DNA of 64,000 nt. Origin: Streptomyces albipurpureus. GTDB taxonomy: Bacteria > Actinomycetota > Actinomycetes > Streptomycetales > Streptomycetaceae. The stretch's first letter is position 1; each line of letters opens with the position of its first letter. A model generated the notes under the pieces. The model ran no database searches and was not told the DNA's origin. It saw nothing but the letters and a program-made list of their open reading frames with translations. The position numbers were made by a program, and so were the translations under genes. Positions 1-9,052 of the stretch are shown in pieces. The stretch is taken from contig NZ_JAMQAW010000036.1 of assembly GCF_023701525.1 (NCBI RefSeq), positions 287,501 through 351,500 of the forward strand, read 5' to 3'.

Positions 1-2
1 CC

Positions 3-827
3 GCCAACGGCGCGGACTCGGTTCGCTGGGAGCGCAGCACCGACGAGGGCGTGACCTGGGCCCCGGTCGCCGGAGCCACCTCGGCCACCCTCTCGGTGAA
101 GTCGACCGTCGCCCTCAACGCCAGCCGCTACCGCGCGGTGTTCAGCAACGCCGCCGGTGAGGTGGCCTCCTCGTCGGCGAAGCTCTTCGTCGGCGCCGTA
201 CCCACCCGGGTCGCCTCGTTCAAGGCCGCTCCGGACCCGGTCGCCAAGGGCAGCAAGCTGACGCTCACCGGCGTCTTCCAGACCGTGGGAGCGACGGACA
301 ACACCTGGCGTCCGGTGGCCAAGACCGCCCTGGTGATCGAGTCCCGTGTCAAGGGCACCACCACCTGGAAGAAGGCCACCTCCGCCACGACCGCCGCCAA
401 CGGCACCTTCTCCGCCACGGCCACCGCGACCGTGGACAGCGACTGGCGCGCCCGCTACGGCGGCACCGCCGACGTCAAGACCTCCAGCAGCGCCGTCGAC
501 GCCGTGGACGTGCGGCTGAAGACCGCCATCTCGGGCTTCAACGCGAGCCCGGAGCCGGTCCGCAAGGGCCGCTCGCTGACCGTGGTGGGTACGCTGCGCG
601 GCCTGGACGGTACGTGGAAGAACGCCGCGAGCCAGTCGGTGACGATCTCGTTCCAGGCCAATGGCTCCAAGACCTGGACCAACCTGGGCACCGTGCGCAC
701 CAACAGCAAGGGCGTGTTCACCAAGGCGTTCACCGCCAGCAAGGACGGCAACTGGCGGGCCGTCTTCGCGGCCAACGCGTCCTACCTGGGCACCACCAGC
801 GCCAGCGACCACATCGACGTGCGCTGA
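3..827 (+). CDS. Secreted Ig-like repeat protein, 3' part only
   Basis: The frame is open from the first bases of the window, so the start lies upstream. The visible 274 residues begin with an Ig-like strand pattern (VRWERSTDEG, then SRYRAVFSNAAG), followed by two homologous modules of about 100 residues. Each module starts near a SFKAAPDPV / GFNASPEPV segment and ends in a DWRA/NWRA plus V-D-V-R pattern. This architecture is typical of extracellular actinobacterial proteins; the C-terminal modules probably serve adhesion or spacing, and no catalytic motif is visible. A strong hairpin lies about 90 bp downstream. Function of the missing N-terminal part is unknown. Confidence 0.8.
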   Translation, partial: ANGADSVRWERSTDEGVTWAPVAGATSATLSVKSTVALNASRYRAVFSNAAGEVASSSAKLFVGAVPTRVASFKAAPDPVAKGSKLTLTGVFQTVGATDNTWRPVAKTALVIESRVKGTTTWKKATSATTAANGTFSATATATVDSDWRARYGGTADVKTSSSAVDAVDVRLKTAISGFNASPEPVRKGRSLTVVGTLRGLDGTWKNAASQSVTISFQANGSKTWTNLGTVRTNSKGVFTKAFTASKDGNWRAVFAANASYLGTTSASDHIDVR

Positions 828-918
828 CCCACGGCCCCAAGAGCTGGCCCGCACCCCACATATCCCCTCAGCGGCGCGGGACATGAGGAGCGGCAGCGAG
901 TAGCCGTACAAGAGAGAT

Positions 919-962
919 CCGGCCGGTGGCGGGGAGCCCCAGGGTTCCCCACCACCGGCCGG
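919..962. terminator. Bidirectional hairpin terminator
   Basis: A GC-rich inverted repeat with a stem of about 16 bp (CCGGCCGGTGG arm pairing with CCACCGGCCGG, one bulge) separates the convergent repeat-protein gene and the thiamine-diphosphate enzyme gene. Confidence 0.75.
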
Positions 963-1066
963 GCCTCTTCTGCCGTACGGCTGCGTGGCGACGCCTGACA
1001 TCGGCCGTCAACGCACCGCCGACAACAGGCGCGGCGACTACGGACACCCCGGCTACGGATGTGTCG

Positions 1067-2749
1067 CTACAGATGCGTCGGCGCGAACATCCTCAGCAGC
1101 GCCGGCAGCACCACCACCGAGGGCCCCGGCTCGGCCAGGGCCTTTGCCAGATCCTCCGCCAGCGCCTGCGGTGTCGTACGTACCCCCGGCACCCCGAACG
1201 ACTGGGCCAGCGCCACGAAGTCCGGGCCGACCAGCTCGGTCGCCGATGCCTGCCCGAAGGCGTCCGTCATGTACTCGCGCAGGATGCCGTATCCACCGTC
1301 GTCCACGATCAGCCAGGTCACCGGGAGCCCGTACTGCTTCGCGGTCGCCAGCTCCGCGATCGAGTACATCGCCCCGCCGTCGCCCGATACCGCGAGCACC
1401 GGCCCGCTGGGATCGACCGCGGCCGCGCCCAGGGCTGCGGGGAAGGCATAGCCGAGGCCGCCCGCGCCCTGTGCCGAGTGCATGGTGTTGGGACGGCGGG
1501 CGTCAAAGGCCGCCCAGGCCCAGTAGGACAGGATCGTCATGTCCCAGAAGCTGGGGGCGGTATCGGGAAGGGCCGCGCGGATCGCGGTCAGCAGCGACTG
1601 TTCCAGCGTCCTGCCCTGGGCTTCGATGCGGGCCGTGATCCGGTCGAGGACCGTGCGCACCCGCTGCGGTGCGCGGTCGTCGGGCCGGGCTTCCACCGTT
1701 TCCAGCAGCGCCGACAGTGCGATCCGGGCATCCGCGTGGATGCCCACCCCCGCGTGGTTGGCTTCCAGTTTCCCGGCGTCGGCCTCGATCTGGATGACCC
1801 GGCCCCTCGGGGCGAAGGTGTGGTAGTTCGAGGAGAGTTCCCCGAGTCCGGAGCCCACCACCAGCAGGACATCGGCGTCCTCCAGGAAGTCGGTGGTGTG
1901 CCGGTCCTCCACCCAGGACTGGAGGGAGAGACGGTGTCCCCAGGGGAAGGCCCCCTTGCCGCCGTAGGTGGTCACCACGGGTGCGTTGATCCGCTCGGCG
2001 AGCGCCCGCAGCTTGCCGGCCGCGTCGGAGCGTACGACCCCACCGCCCGCGATGATCGCCGGGCGTTCCGCACCCGCCAGCAGGTGCGCCGCGACGGCGG
2101 TCAACTCCGGTCGGGGCAGGATGTCGTCCGGGGTCGCGTCCACCGCGGTCACCACCGGTAGCACGGTCTCGGCGAGCAGTACGTCCTGGGGGATCTCCAC
2201 CCACACCGGACCGTGTGGTGCGGTCAGCGCCGACTGCCAGGCGGCGGCGATCGCGGACGGGATCTGTGAGGCGGTTCGGGCGGTGTGTACAGATTTCACC
2301 AGGCCGCGGGCGGATGCCTGCTGGTCGCGCAGCTCATGGAGATAGCCGTGCCGCCCGCCGCCGAGCCCGGCGGAGGGGATCTGGCTGGAGATCGCCAGTA
2401 CCGGAGAGCTCGCCGCCGCCGCTTCCTGGAGCGCGGCCAGCGACATCAGCGCCCCCGGCCCGGTGGAGAGCAGCAGCGGGGCGACCTCACCGGTGATCCG
2501 GCCGTAGGCGTCGGCGGCGAATCCCGCGTTGTTCTCGACGCGCAGCCCCAGATAGGACAGTGAGGAGCGGCGCAGTGCGTCAAAGAGACCGAGGGCGTGC
2601 TGTCCCGGCAGCCCGAAGACGGTGGTCGCGCCGAGGCCGTGCAGGGTCTCGATGACGAGGTCACCGCCGGTGCGACCGGGCGGCGGGTTGAGCGCGGCCT
2701 CGGTCTGGCGTGCGGTGGGCCTCAGCTCGACGTCGTGGTCGTGGCTCAC
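1067..2749 (-). CDS. Thiamine-diphosphate-dependent enzyme, acetolactate-synthase-like
   Basis: Three-domain ThDP enzyme of 560 residues. The N-terminal PYR domain carries the ThDP-activating Glu in the RVENNAGFAADAYGR segment (near residue 72), preceded by FGLPGQHALGLFDAL. The central FAD/DHAP-type domain follows. The C-terminal PP domain has GDGGAMYSIAELATA and ends the cofactor motif in VDDGGYG, with Asp-Asp where acetolactate synthase usually has Asn-Asn. The substrate is unknown; 2-oxoacid decarboxylation or carboligation is inferred from the family. I chose the GTG at 2749 because GAGGG sits 7 nt before it. The frame stays open further upstream, but that part is low-complexity Arg/Asp/Glu. 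It is convergent with the gene before it. Confidence 0.85.
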   Translation of the reverse strand: MSHDHDVELRPTARQTEAALNPPPGRTGGDLVIETLHGLGATTVFGLPGQHALGLFDALRRSSLSYLGLRVENNAGFAADAYGRITGEVAPLLLSTGPGALMSLAALQEAAAASSPVLAISSQIPSAGLGGGRHGYLHELRDQQASARGLVKSVHTARTASQIPSAIAAAWQSALTAPHGPVWVEIPQDVLLAETVLPVVTAVDATPDDILPRPELTAVAAHLLAGAERPAIIAGGGVVRSDAAGKLRALAERINAPVVTTYGGKGAFPWGHRLSLQSWVEDRHTTDFLEDADVLLVVGSGLGELSSNYHTFAPRGRVIQIEADAGKLEANHAGVGIHADARIALSALLETVEARPDDRAPQRVRTVLDRITARIEAQGRTLEQSLLTAIRAALPDTAPSFWDMTILSYWAWAAFDARRPNTMHSAQGAGGLGYAFPAALGAAAVDPSGPVLAVSGDGGAMYSIAELATAKQYGLPVTWLIVDDGGYGILREYMTDAFGQASATELVGPDFVALAQSFGVPGVRTTPQALAEDLAKALAEPGPSVVVLPALLRMFAPTHL

Positions 2750-2924
2750 CGTTCTGCCCTCGCGTACGGTCCGGTCTTCACGGTCTGTCCTGCTCTCGTC
2801 CTCGGTCCGGTCTTCGCGCCCCATCCAGAAGTCGCGCCTCAGCCTGGCTGTTGGCTTCGGCAGCCGGTGCGGCAATCCGCCGGGTCATGATCGCGATCTG
2901 TTTCCGCAGAGGAGGGGGAACGTG

Positions 2925-3116
2925 ATGGACGAGGCGGCACGGATAGCTGCCCGCCTCCCCCTCCTGTACTTCCTTGCGTTTTCGACCTTAAAGGCAGCGG
3001 AACAGATCCAGAAGCCGAGGGTGGCCCACAGAGAAAAGGGCCCACGGCAGCGGGGGTCCGGCTGTGATGCACCAGGCGCCCCCTCTCTCTGGACAGCCCG
3101 AGTAACCAGCCGGTAA
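2925..3116 (+). CDS. Possible small ORF (63 aa)
   Basis: An ATG preceded by a strong GGAGGGGG ribosome-binding site opens a 63-codon frame in the divergent intergenic region, with a short hydrophobic segment (ARLPLLYFLAF) near the N terminus. Third-position GC is only moderate and a rare TTA codon is present. It may be a real leader or small protein, or chance. No family is recognised. Confidence 0.25.
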   Translation: MDEAARIAARLPLLYFLAFSTLKAAEQIQKPRVAHREKGPRQRGSGCDAPGAPSLWTARVTSR

Positions 3117-3122
3117 CTTCAA

Positions 3123-3138
3123 CTGAGCAAGCGCTTAG
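3123..3138. promoter_or_regulatory. Putative operator before acyl-CoA dehydrogenase
   Basis: An imperfect palindrome CTGAGC-N4-GCTTAG with the perfect core AAGCGCTT lies 22 bp upstream of the GTG of the acyl-CoA dehydrogenase. Its size and position suit a TetR-family repressor. The regulator is not identified. Confidence 0.4.
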
Positions 3139-3160
3139 ACATCTCACCGAGGAGGCGTAC

Positions 3161-4318
3161 GTGCGCCGCAGCGTTTACAACGAGGATCACGAGGCGTTCC
3201 GAGAGACCGTCCGCGCCTTCATCGAGGCCGAGGTCGTCCCCGTGTACGACGAGTGGTACGCGGCGGGCCAGGCGCCCCGCGACTTCTACTACAAGCTCGG
3301 TGAGCTGGGCATCTTCGGTATCGAGGTACCGGAGGAGTACGGCGGCGCCGGCGAGGGATCGTTTAAGTGGCAGGCGGTCATCACCGAGGAGTCCGCCCGC
3401 GCCGGGGTCTCCTTCGGCGGTTCCGGTGTCCATGTAGCGCTCTGCCTCCCCTACCTCCTCGGCTATGCCACCGATGAGCAGAAGAAGCGCTGGCTGCCCG
3501 ACTTCGTCAGCGGCGCGGCGATGTACGCCATCGCCATGACCGAGCCCGGCACCGGCTCCGACCTCGCCGGTATGAAGACCACGGCCAAGCTCTCCGAGGA
3601 CGGCACGCACTACGTCCTCAACGGCTCGAAGACCTTCATCACCGGTGGTGTCCACGCCGATCGGATGATCGTCTGCGCCCGCACATCGCCCGCCACGCCC
3701 GAGGACCGCCGCCATGGCATATCCCTCTTCGTGGTGGACACCAAGGCCGAGGGTTACACGGTCGGCCGCAAGCTCGACAAGCTCGGCCTGAAGACCTCCG
3801 ACACCGCCGAGTTGGCCTTCACCGATGTCAGGATCCCGGCCGAAGACCTGCTGGGCGAGGAGGACAAGGGCTTCTCCTACCTCGGCCAGAACCTCCCGCA
3901 GGAGCGCCTCGCCATCGCCGTCGGCGCGTACGCCCAGGCCAGCGCCGCCATCCGCTTCACCCAGAGCTATGTCACCGACCGTACGGTCTTCGGCAAGACG
4001 GTCGCCTCGTTCCAGAACACCAAGTTCGAGCTGGCGGCCTGCAAGGCCGAGGTGGACGCGGCCGAAGCCGTCGTCGACCGGGCTCTCGAAGCACATGACG
4101 CGGGCGAGCTGTCAGCCGCGGAGGCCGCTTCGGCGAAGCTCTTCTGCACCGAGGTCGCCCACCGGGTCATCGACAAGTGCCTCCAACTGCACGGCGGCTA
4201 CGGCTATATGAACGAGTACCCCATCGCCCGCCTCTACGCGGACAACCGGGTCAACCGGATCTACGGCGGCACCAGCGAGGTCATGAAGTCGATCATCGCC
4301 AAGTCCATGGGGCTGTAA
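3161..4318 (+). CDS. Acyl-CoA dehydrogenase (long-chain/isovaleryl-type active site)
   Basis: FAD-dependent acyl-CoA dehydrogenase of 385 residues with the usual N-terminal helical, central beta and C-terminal helical domains. Visible signatures include AMTEPGTGSDLAG (flavin/substrate contact), GSKTFITGG, FGKTVASFQ and LQLHGGYGYMNEYP. The C-terminal motif reads IYGGTSEVMK, so the catalytic Glu of MCAD/SCAD enzymes is replaced by Gly. The Glu in NLPQERLAIA corresponds instead to the helix-G base of LCAD and isovaleryl-CoA dehydrogenase. A GGAGG site precedes the GTG start. The thioesterase gene follows 5 nt downstream, so the two are probably co-transcribed. Chain-length preference cannot be read from sequence. 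Confidence 0.93.
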   Translation: MRRSVYNEDHEAFRETVRAFIEAEVVPVYDEWYAAGQAPRDFYYKLGELGIFGIEVPEEYGGAGEGSFKWQAVITEESARAGVSFGGSGVHVALCLPYLLGYATDEQKKRWLPDFVSGAAMYAIAMTEPGTGSDLAGMKTTAKLSEDGTHYVLNGSKTFITGGVHADRMIVCARTSPATPEDRRHGISLFVVDTKAEGYTVGRKLDKLGLKTSDTAELAFTDVRIPAEDLLGEEDKGFSYLGQNLPQERLAIAVGAYAQASAAIRFTQSYVTDRTVFGKTVASFQNTKFELAACKAEVDAAEAVVDRALEAHDAGELSAAEAASAKLFCTEVAHRVIDKCLQLHGGYGYMNEYPIARLYADNRVNRIYGGTSEVMKSIIAKSMGL

Positions 4319-4323
4319 CCGCC

Positions 4324-5202
4324 TTGGACACCAGCAACGCCGCACTCGATGAACTGCTCGCCCTGCTCGATCTGGAGCGGATCGAGCAGGACATCTTCCG
4401 CGGCCAGTCGCGTAGTGCGGTCATCCCCCGTGTCTTCGGCGGACAGGTGGCGGCCCAGGCCCTGGTGGCCGCGGGCCGTACCGTCCCCGAAGACCGGACG
4501 GCCCACTCCCTGCACGCGTACTTCCTGCGCATGGGCGACCCCGGTGCCCCGATCGTCTACACGGTCGACCGCATCCGTGACGGACGCTCCTTCACCACCC
4601 GCCGGGTCGTCGCCGTCCAGCACGGCCAGCCGATCTTCCATCTCTCGGCGTCCTTCCAGACGTACGAGGAGGGCTTGGAGCACCAGGCCCCGATGCCGTC
4701 CGCGCCCGCGCCCGATTCGCTGCCCACGGCCGAGGAGATCCTGCCGGCGTACGCGCAGTTGATCGACCCCGAGATCGCCGAGCGGTTGCTCCAGGCCCGG
4801 GCGGCGGTGGATCTGCGCTATGTCGACGCCCCACCGTTCGGCAGCGTCGGCGCACCGCGCGAGCCGCGCTCCCAGGTGTGGTTCCGCGCCAACGGCAAGG
4901 TCGCCGACGACCCGCTGCTGCATGTCTGCCTGGTGACCTATGTGTCCGATATGACCCTGCTTGACTCGGTCCTGCTCGCCCATGGGCGCGGCGGTTGGAC
5001 GGTCGGCGATGTGGTGGGCGCCTCGCTGGACCACGCGATGTGGTTCCACCGGCCGTTCCGTGCGGACGAATGGCTGCTCTACGACCAGGAGTCACCGTCC
5101 GCGTCCGGTGGCCGGGGGCTGGGCCAGGCCCGTATCTACACCGAGGACGGCCGGTTGGCGGTATCGGTGATCCAGGAAGGCGTGGTCCGGGTCCCCCGCT
5201 GA
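4324..5202 (+). CDS. tesB: Acyl-CoA thioesterase II
   Basis: Double-hotdog thioesterase of 292 residues that hydrolyses acyl-CoA to free acid and CoA. The N-terminal hotdog has RVFGGQVAAQAL and SLHAYFLRMGDP; the C-terminal hotdog has DHAMWFHRPF. The family catalytic residues are visible as Asp in YVSDMTLL, Ser in GASLDH where E. coli TesB has Thr, and Gln in VIQEGVVR. The start is taken as TTG at 4324, because no ATG or GTG lies in frame between the preceding stop and the conserved region; a weak GGGG precedes it. It forms a likely two-gene unit with the acyl-CoA dehydrogenase. Confidence 0.9.
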   Translation: MDTSNAALDELLALLDLERIEQDIFRGQSRSAVIPRVFGGQVAAQALVAAGRTVPEDRTAHSLHAYFLRMGDPGAPIVYTVDRIRDGRSFTTRRVVAVQHGQPIFHLSASFQTYEEGLEHQAPMPSAPAPDSLPTAEEILPAYAQLIDPEIAERLLQARAAVDLRYVDAPPFGSVGAPREPRSQVWFRANGKVADDPLLHVCLVTYVSDMTLLDSVLLAHGRGGWTVGDVVGASLDHAMWFHRPFRADEWLLYDQESPSASGGRGLGQARIYTEDGRLAVSVIQEGVVRVPR

Positions 5203-5280
5203 GCCCACCACCGCACCCGCCGCCCTGGAGACGACGAGATGAGCCCCGGCGTCCTTCCCCGATGAGTCGACCAGCGGCGA

Positions 5281-6147
5281 CTAGGGGCCCCGGTAGAGGT
5301 CCCGGACCTCGGGGCGTTGCTGGAATCCGGCTGACCGGTAGGTGGCGACGGCGGCGACATTGCTACTCGGGGTGCAGACGATCGCGCTTGAGGAGCCCAA
5401 CTCCTGGAGTGCGGCCGCCGCGGCGACGGTGATCGCCTCGCCGTAGCCACGACGGCGATGCTCCCGGTGCACACCCATCGGTTCGAGCGCCCCGGGCCTG
5501 CCCGGACCGGCCGACCACACCGCCACCGCAGCCACCGCGTCGCCCTGGTCGTCGTACGCGAGCAGGCATCGTGCGTCGGCGTAGGGCAGCCCGGCCGCCA
5601 TCGTCTGCCACTGAGCGGCCGAAAAACTCGACCTGGCGAAGGCGGCCCGCAGTACGTCGGCGAATGTCCGCGCCCGCTCCGGCCCGACCACCTCGATCCG
5701 CACACCGGGGTCCTCCACCGGCTCGGTGAGGTCGCGACACAGCGACGTCCACGGCTCGTCGGCCTGCCAGCCGTCCTCGGAGAGCAGTTCGCGCACCAGT
5801 GCACCCACCGGAGCCTCGATGGTCGCCTCCCCCGCCGGCAGCACACCGCGCTCCGGCTCGGTCACATCCGCGAGCAACCGCCGCGCCAACTCCTCGTCCA
5901 GCAGCGCGTCCGGCGCGACCGTCAGCCGCAGCAGTCCTGTCCCGTCCAGCAGCCCGACACCGAGGATCTCTCCGTCCCGGCTCCACGTCCTGACCTCGGC
6001 GGCGGCCTCTTTCGCGCCGAACCGCCAGAACCAGCCCAGGTCCCCCGGATGCAGTTGCATCGGAGCCCCGTCGTACTGCCACTCCCGCAGCGCGCCCACC
6101 GCCGCGCCCAGCCCGTCGACTCCCGGCCTGCCCAGAACAATCGTCAT
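5281..6147 (-). CDS. GNAT-family N-acetyltransferase
   Basis: 288 residues. The C-terminal half is a GNAT fold with acetyl-CoA pyrophosphate loop REHRRRGYGEAI after the beta-4 strand GALEPMGVH, and a terminal VATYRSAGFQ motif. The N-terminal half (starting MTIVLGRPG) resembles a degenerate GNAT repeat, so the protein may be a tandem GNAT. The substrate is unknown. The start at 6147 has GAGGG very close; in-frame upstream starts exist, so the N terminus is uncertain. It is convergent with tesB and has an independent promoter in the long gap upstream. Confidence 0.8.
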   Translation of the reverse strand: MTIVLGRPGVDGLGAAVGALREWQYDGAPMQLHPGDLGWFWRFGAKEAAAEVRTWSRDGEILGVGLLDGTGLLRLTVAPDALLDEELARRLLADVTEPERGVLPAGEATIEAPVGALVRELLSEDGWQADEPWTSLCRDLTEPVEDPGVRIEVVGPERARTFADVLRAAFARSSFSAAQWQTMAAGLPYADARCLLAYDDQGDAVAAVAVWSAGPGRPGALEPMGVHREHRRRGYGEAITVAAAAALQELGSSSAIVCTPSSNVAAVATYRSAGFQQRPEVRDLYRGP

Positions 6148-6655
6148 GCCCTCGATGACACACCACCGCACCGGCTGCCCGCACTCGGTTTCCACCGGAT
6201 GGCGTGGTGTGGGTTCGGGGACATGGGAAGGCAGCCAAATGATCGAAGGGGGATGGCCTGGACGGTAGACGACTAAAGAGCGTCCAGCGTCGGGGCCAGC
6301 ACGGAAACGGAGGTGGGGGGCAGGGACACGGCAAGATAATTCCGGTCCCGAGCCGGCTGCCGGGGACCGTGCAACCCACCCCCCATAGCCGCGAGTCCCT
6401 CACGATCTCCGTCCGGCCTATCGAGGGCGTGATCGTATCCCGGGGCAGTGACAACACAGCCTGACGCGGGACATGTCTACCGACCAGCCCCACCACAGCG
6501 CGCCAGGACATCCGCCCCGCGCCGGCCAACCAGCACTAGGCCTCCTGATCTCCTTCGTACCGAAAAACGGCTCTTGGACCGAATGCAGCAGATGCCCCAA
6601 GGGGCACGGGCGCGGGTCCCGCACCCAGCGGGAAGCACACAATACGGTCGCATAC
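6148..6655. other. Gene-free divergent region (508 bp)
   Basis: Lies between the GNAT gene (minus) and the cation transporter (plus) and must hold both promoters. It includes a short GGTCCC...GGGACC hairpin near 6342-6366. No ORF with Streptomyces codon bias is seen. Confidence 0.6.
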
Positions 6656-7609
6656 ATGAGCGAACCGGACAGCAAGCCCGCTGCCCCCACCGAGAGCACC
6701 TTCACCGTCATCGTCGCCGCCACCGCCAACCTCGGGATCGCCGTGGCCAAGGCGATCGCCGGCATCATCAGCGGCTCCAGCGCCATGCTCTCGGAAGCGG
6801 CGCACTCGGTGGCCGACACGGTCACCGAACTGCTTCTGCTCACCGCGCTCAAACGCAGCGAACGCCCGGCCGACGAAGACCACCCGCTGGGCTACGGCCC
6901 CGAACGCTATGTCTGGGCACTGCTGGCATCCGTCGCCACCTTCGTCGGCGGCGCGGTCTTCGCCATCTACGACGGTATCCACACCCTCACCCACGGCGAG
7001 GAATTGGGCGACCCCCTCATCTCCTACATCGTGCTCGCCATCGCCTTCCTCCTGGAGGGCTTCTCGCTGCGCACCGGAGTACGCCAGGTCCGCGCCGAAG
7101 CCGCCCTGCTCGACACCTCCGCGAGCCACTACTTCCGGGCGACCCCGGACACCGCGGTCAAGGCCGTCGTCATGGAGGACACGGCAGCCCTGATCGGCCT
7201 GCTCCTGGCCGCGGGCGGACTGCTCGGGGCGCAGCTCAGCGGCTCGGGCGTCTTCGACGGGGTGGCCTCGATCCTGATCGGGCTGCTCCTGGTGTACGTG
7301 GCCTGGGAACTGGGCCGCAGCAACGCCCAGTTCCTCATCGGCCGCGCACTGCCACGCCGAATGCGGGACGCGGTGGTGGACGAGATCCTCACCGTCCCGC
7401 ACATCGTGGCCGTACTGGAGCTCACCACCCTGATCCAGGGCCCGAAGGAGATCCTCATCGCGGCGAAGGTCGACTTCCGGGACGCGTCGAGCGCCCGCCA
7501 GGTGGAGTGGGCGTGCGAGGAGGCGGAAGAGCAGCTTCGCGAACGCTTCCCCGCGATCCGCCGGGTCTATCTGGACCCGACCCCGGGTCTTGGGGACGAG
7601 GCGCCCTGA
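6656..7609 (+). CDS. Cation diffusion facilitator (SLC30A9/ZnT9-like)
   Basis: Membrane antiporter of 317 residues with six predicted helices and a cytoplasmic C-terminal domain. Motifs typical of the ZnT9-like CDF branch are SEAAHSVADT (metal-binding His/Asp of helix 2), HPLGYGPERYVWALL, EGFSLRTGVRQ and VVMEDTAALIG (second metal pair of helix 5). It probably exports a divalent metal such as zinc; this is a family inference. The ATG at 6656 follows the gene-free region; longer in-frame readings upstream are unlikely. Its last 155 nt overlap the convergent EEP-fold gene. Confidence 0.88.
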   Translation: MSEPDSKPAAPTESTFTVIVAATANLGIAVAKAIAGIISGSSAMLSEAAHSVADTVTELLLLTALKRSERPADEDHPLGYGPERYVWALLASVATFVGGAVFAIYDGIHTLTHGEELGDPLISYIVLAIAFLLEGFSLRTGVRQVRAEAALLDTSASHYFRATPDTAVKAVVMEDTAALIGLLLAAGGLLGAQLSGSGVFDGVASILIGLLLVYVAWELGRSNAQFLIGRALPRRMRDAVVDEILTVPHIVAVLELTTLIQGPKEILIAAKVDFRDASSARQVEWACEEAEEQLRERFPAIRRVYLDPTPGLGDEAP

Positions 7610-8540
7610 GATGGGTGTCGAGCACAACGGGCAGATGATCGGATGCCTGGCGCGCGAGTGGGGTGTCATGGGTGCGGTACGCGGTCACGGGCAGACCGCG
7701 CACCAGGATGTGATCCAACCGCAGCGGTACGGGCTCCTCCCCCTCGTCCACCCCGCCATGGCCCACGGTGGGCGCCCGCCACTCCCCGATCAGCGACTGC
7801 GGATCGGTCCAACCGGAGTGCAACAGCACCTGAAGGGCGCGCCGGTCCATCGCACCGAAGCGGCCCTCCTCATCGACGAGCCGATACCGTGCGTGCAGCG
7901 CACGCGCTACGCCACCCCAGTCCTCGGGGTCGGTGTCCAAGAGGCCCGAGCAGTTCAGATCCCCCAACAACACCGCCCGCTCGGGCAGGCCCGCCCCCTC
8001 CCCCGCACAACCGGTGAGCCAGCGCGCCTCCCGTAGCCGACTGTCACCGTCGCTGTAGGTGAAGTGAGTGGCGAAGACCAGCAGATCATCGCTGGCGTCC
8101 TCGGCCTGGAGCGGCCGCAACCTGGCCCGGATCAGCGCATGATGAAACACCCCAACGCCCAGGGCGCGCTGTCCCACCAACCGCAAAGTGGTGGGCCGAT
8201 AGAGCAGAGCGGTGTGATTGCGCCCATCCCCAATCCGGGACCGCTCCATCCGCGCCGGGACCATCCCCAGCTCATGCGCCATCCACAACAACCGCCGGTG
8301 TTCATGCTCATCCCAGAAGGTGCACTCCTGAAGCGCGAGCACATCCGGCTGTAAGGCGGCCAGTACCTGCGCCTGAGTCCGCAGCCGACGTTCAAGGACA
8401 CCGTCCACACCACCGAGATGCAGATTCCAGCTCACGGCCCGCAGCCGCAGCAGCCGAGAGCCTTCCTGCTGCGCGTCCAGCCCCATCAGGGCCCGTACAC
8501 ACCGAGCGAGCTCCCGCATATCGGGAGCGGGCGCCCGCAT
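7455..8540 (-). CDS. Endonuclease/exonuclease/phosphatase-family protein
   Basis: 361 residues with the EEP metal-dependent fold: VSWNLHLGG (beta-1), VLALQECTF (Glu metal ligand), THFTYSDGD, LLGDLNCSG (Asp-Asn) and QASDHLPVVL (Asp-His at the end). It is likely a hydrolase of a phosphodiester or phosphate ester; the substrate is unknown. The ATG overlaps the stop of the upstream ATP-binding gene (TGATG), indicating translational coupling. A Pro/Arg-rich tail of roughly 45 residues after the EEP domain is encoded antisense to the transporter gene. Confidence 0.8.
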   Translation of the reverse strand: MRAPAPDMRELARCVRALMGLDAQQEGSRLLRLRAVSWNLHLGGVDGVLERRLRTQAQVLAALQPDVLALQECTFWDEHEHRRLLWMAHELGMVPARMERSRIGDGRNHTALLYRPTTLRLVGQRALGVGVFHHALIRARLRPLQAEDASDDLLVFATHFTYSDGDSRLREARWLTGCAGEGAGLPERAVLLGDLNCSGLLDTDPEDWGGVARALHARYRLVDEEGRFGAMDRRALQVLLHSGWTDPQSLIGEWRAPTVGHGGVDEGEEPVPLRLDHILVRGLPVTAYRTHDTPLARQASDHLPVVLDTHLRAPRPQDPGSGPDRPGGSRGSVREAALPPPRTPTPPGGRSTRPGSRPSPR

Positions 8541-9052
8541 CAGGACCCCCCGGGCAGAGCAAAAGCACACCAGACCCGCCCATCCTGCGCCCCAACCCCC
8601 CAGCAGTCGGCCAGCGCCTCAACCAAACCCAGCCCTCGCCCTCCTTCATCCATCGGCCGCGCCTGCCGGGCCTGGGGCACCGGCATCCCGCCGTCTCCCC
8701 AACTGCCCGCGCTCTGACTACCCACCTCGATGCGTACATGGGTGGCGGTACGCCCCAGCCATACGCGGACGGTGTCCCCCGTCCCGTGCTGAAAGGCATT
8801 GGTAACGAGCTCCGAGATCACCAACTCGGCATCATCGGCCAACTCCTCCACCCCCCAGTACCGCAACTGCGCCCGCCCAAGTCCGCGCACCTGTCCGGGG
8901 CGCAACCGGTCCAGCTCACTGAGGGGCGCTCCGGGTGGAGTCGTTCGGCCAAGGCTGAGCTCGAAGCCGGGGGTGGGGGGAGGGAGGTAGGCGGTGAAGG
9001 TGCCGGTGTGGTGGACGGTGGGTGTGGTTCGGGTTGTGGCTCTGATCGGCAT
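8540..9052 (-). CDS. ATP-binding protein, anti-sigma-factor-like (HATPase_c)
   Basis: 170 residues with a GHKL ATPase fold as in SpoIIAB/RsbW-type serine kinases. The N box is SELVTNAFQHG and the G box is DEGGRGLGLVEAL, with no dimerisation/His-kinase domain. Streptomyces encode many such proteins; most are probably anti-sigma or regulatory kinases, but no cognate sigma factor lies nearby. The 40-residue N terminus is Thr/Pro-rich. It is translationally coupled to the EEP-fold gene, so the two probably act together. Confidence 0.85.
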   Translation of the reverse strand: MPIRATTRTTPTVHHTGTFTAYLPPPTPGFELSLGRTTPPGAPLSELDRLRPGQVRGLGRAQLRYWGVEELADDAELVISELVTNAFQHGTGDTVRVWLGRTATHVRIEVGSQSAGSWGDGGMPVPQARQARPMDEGGRGLGLVEALADCWGVGAQDGRVWCAFALPGGS

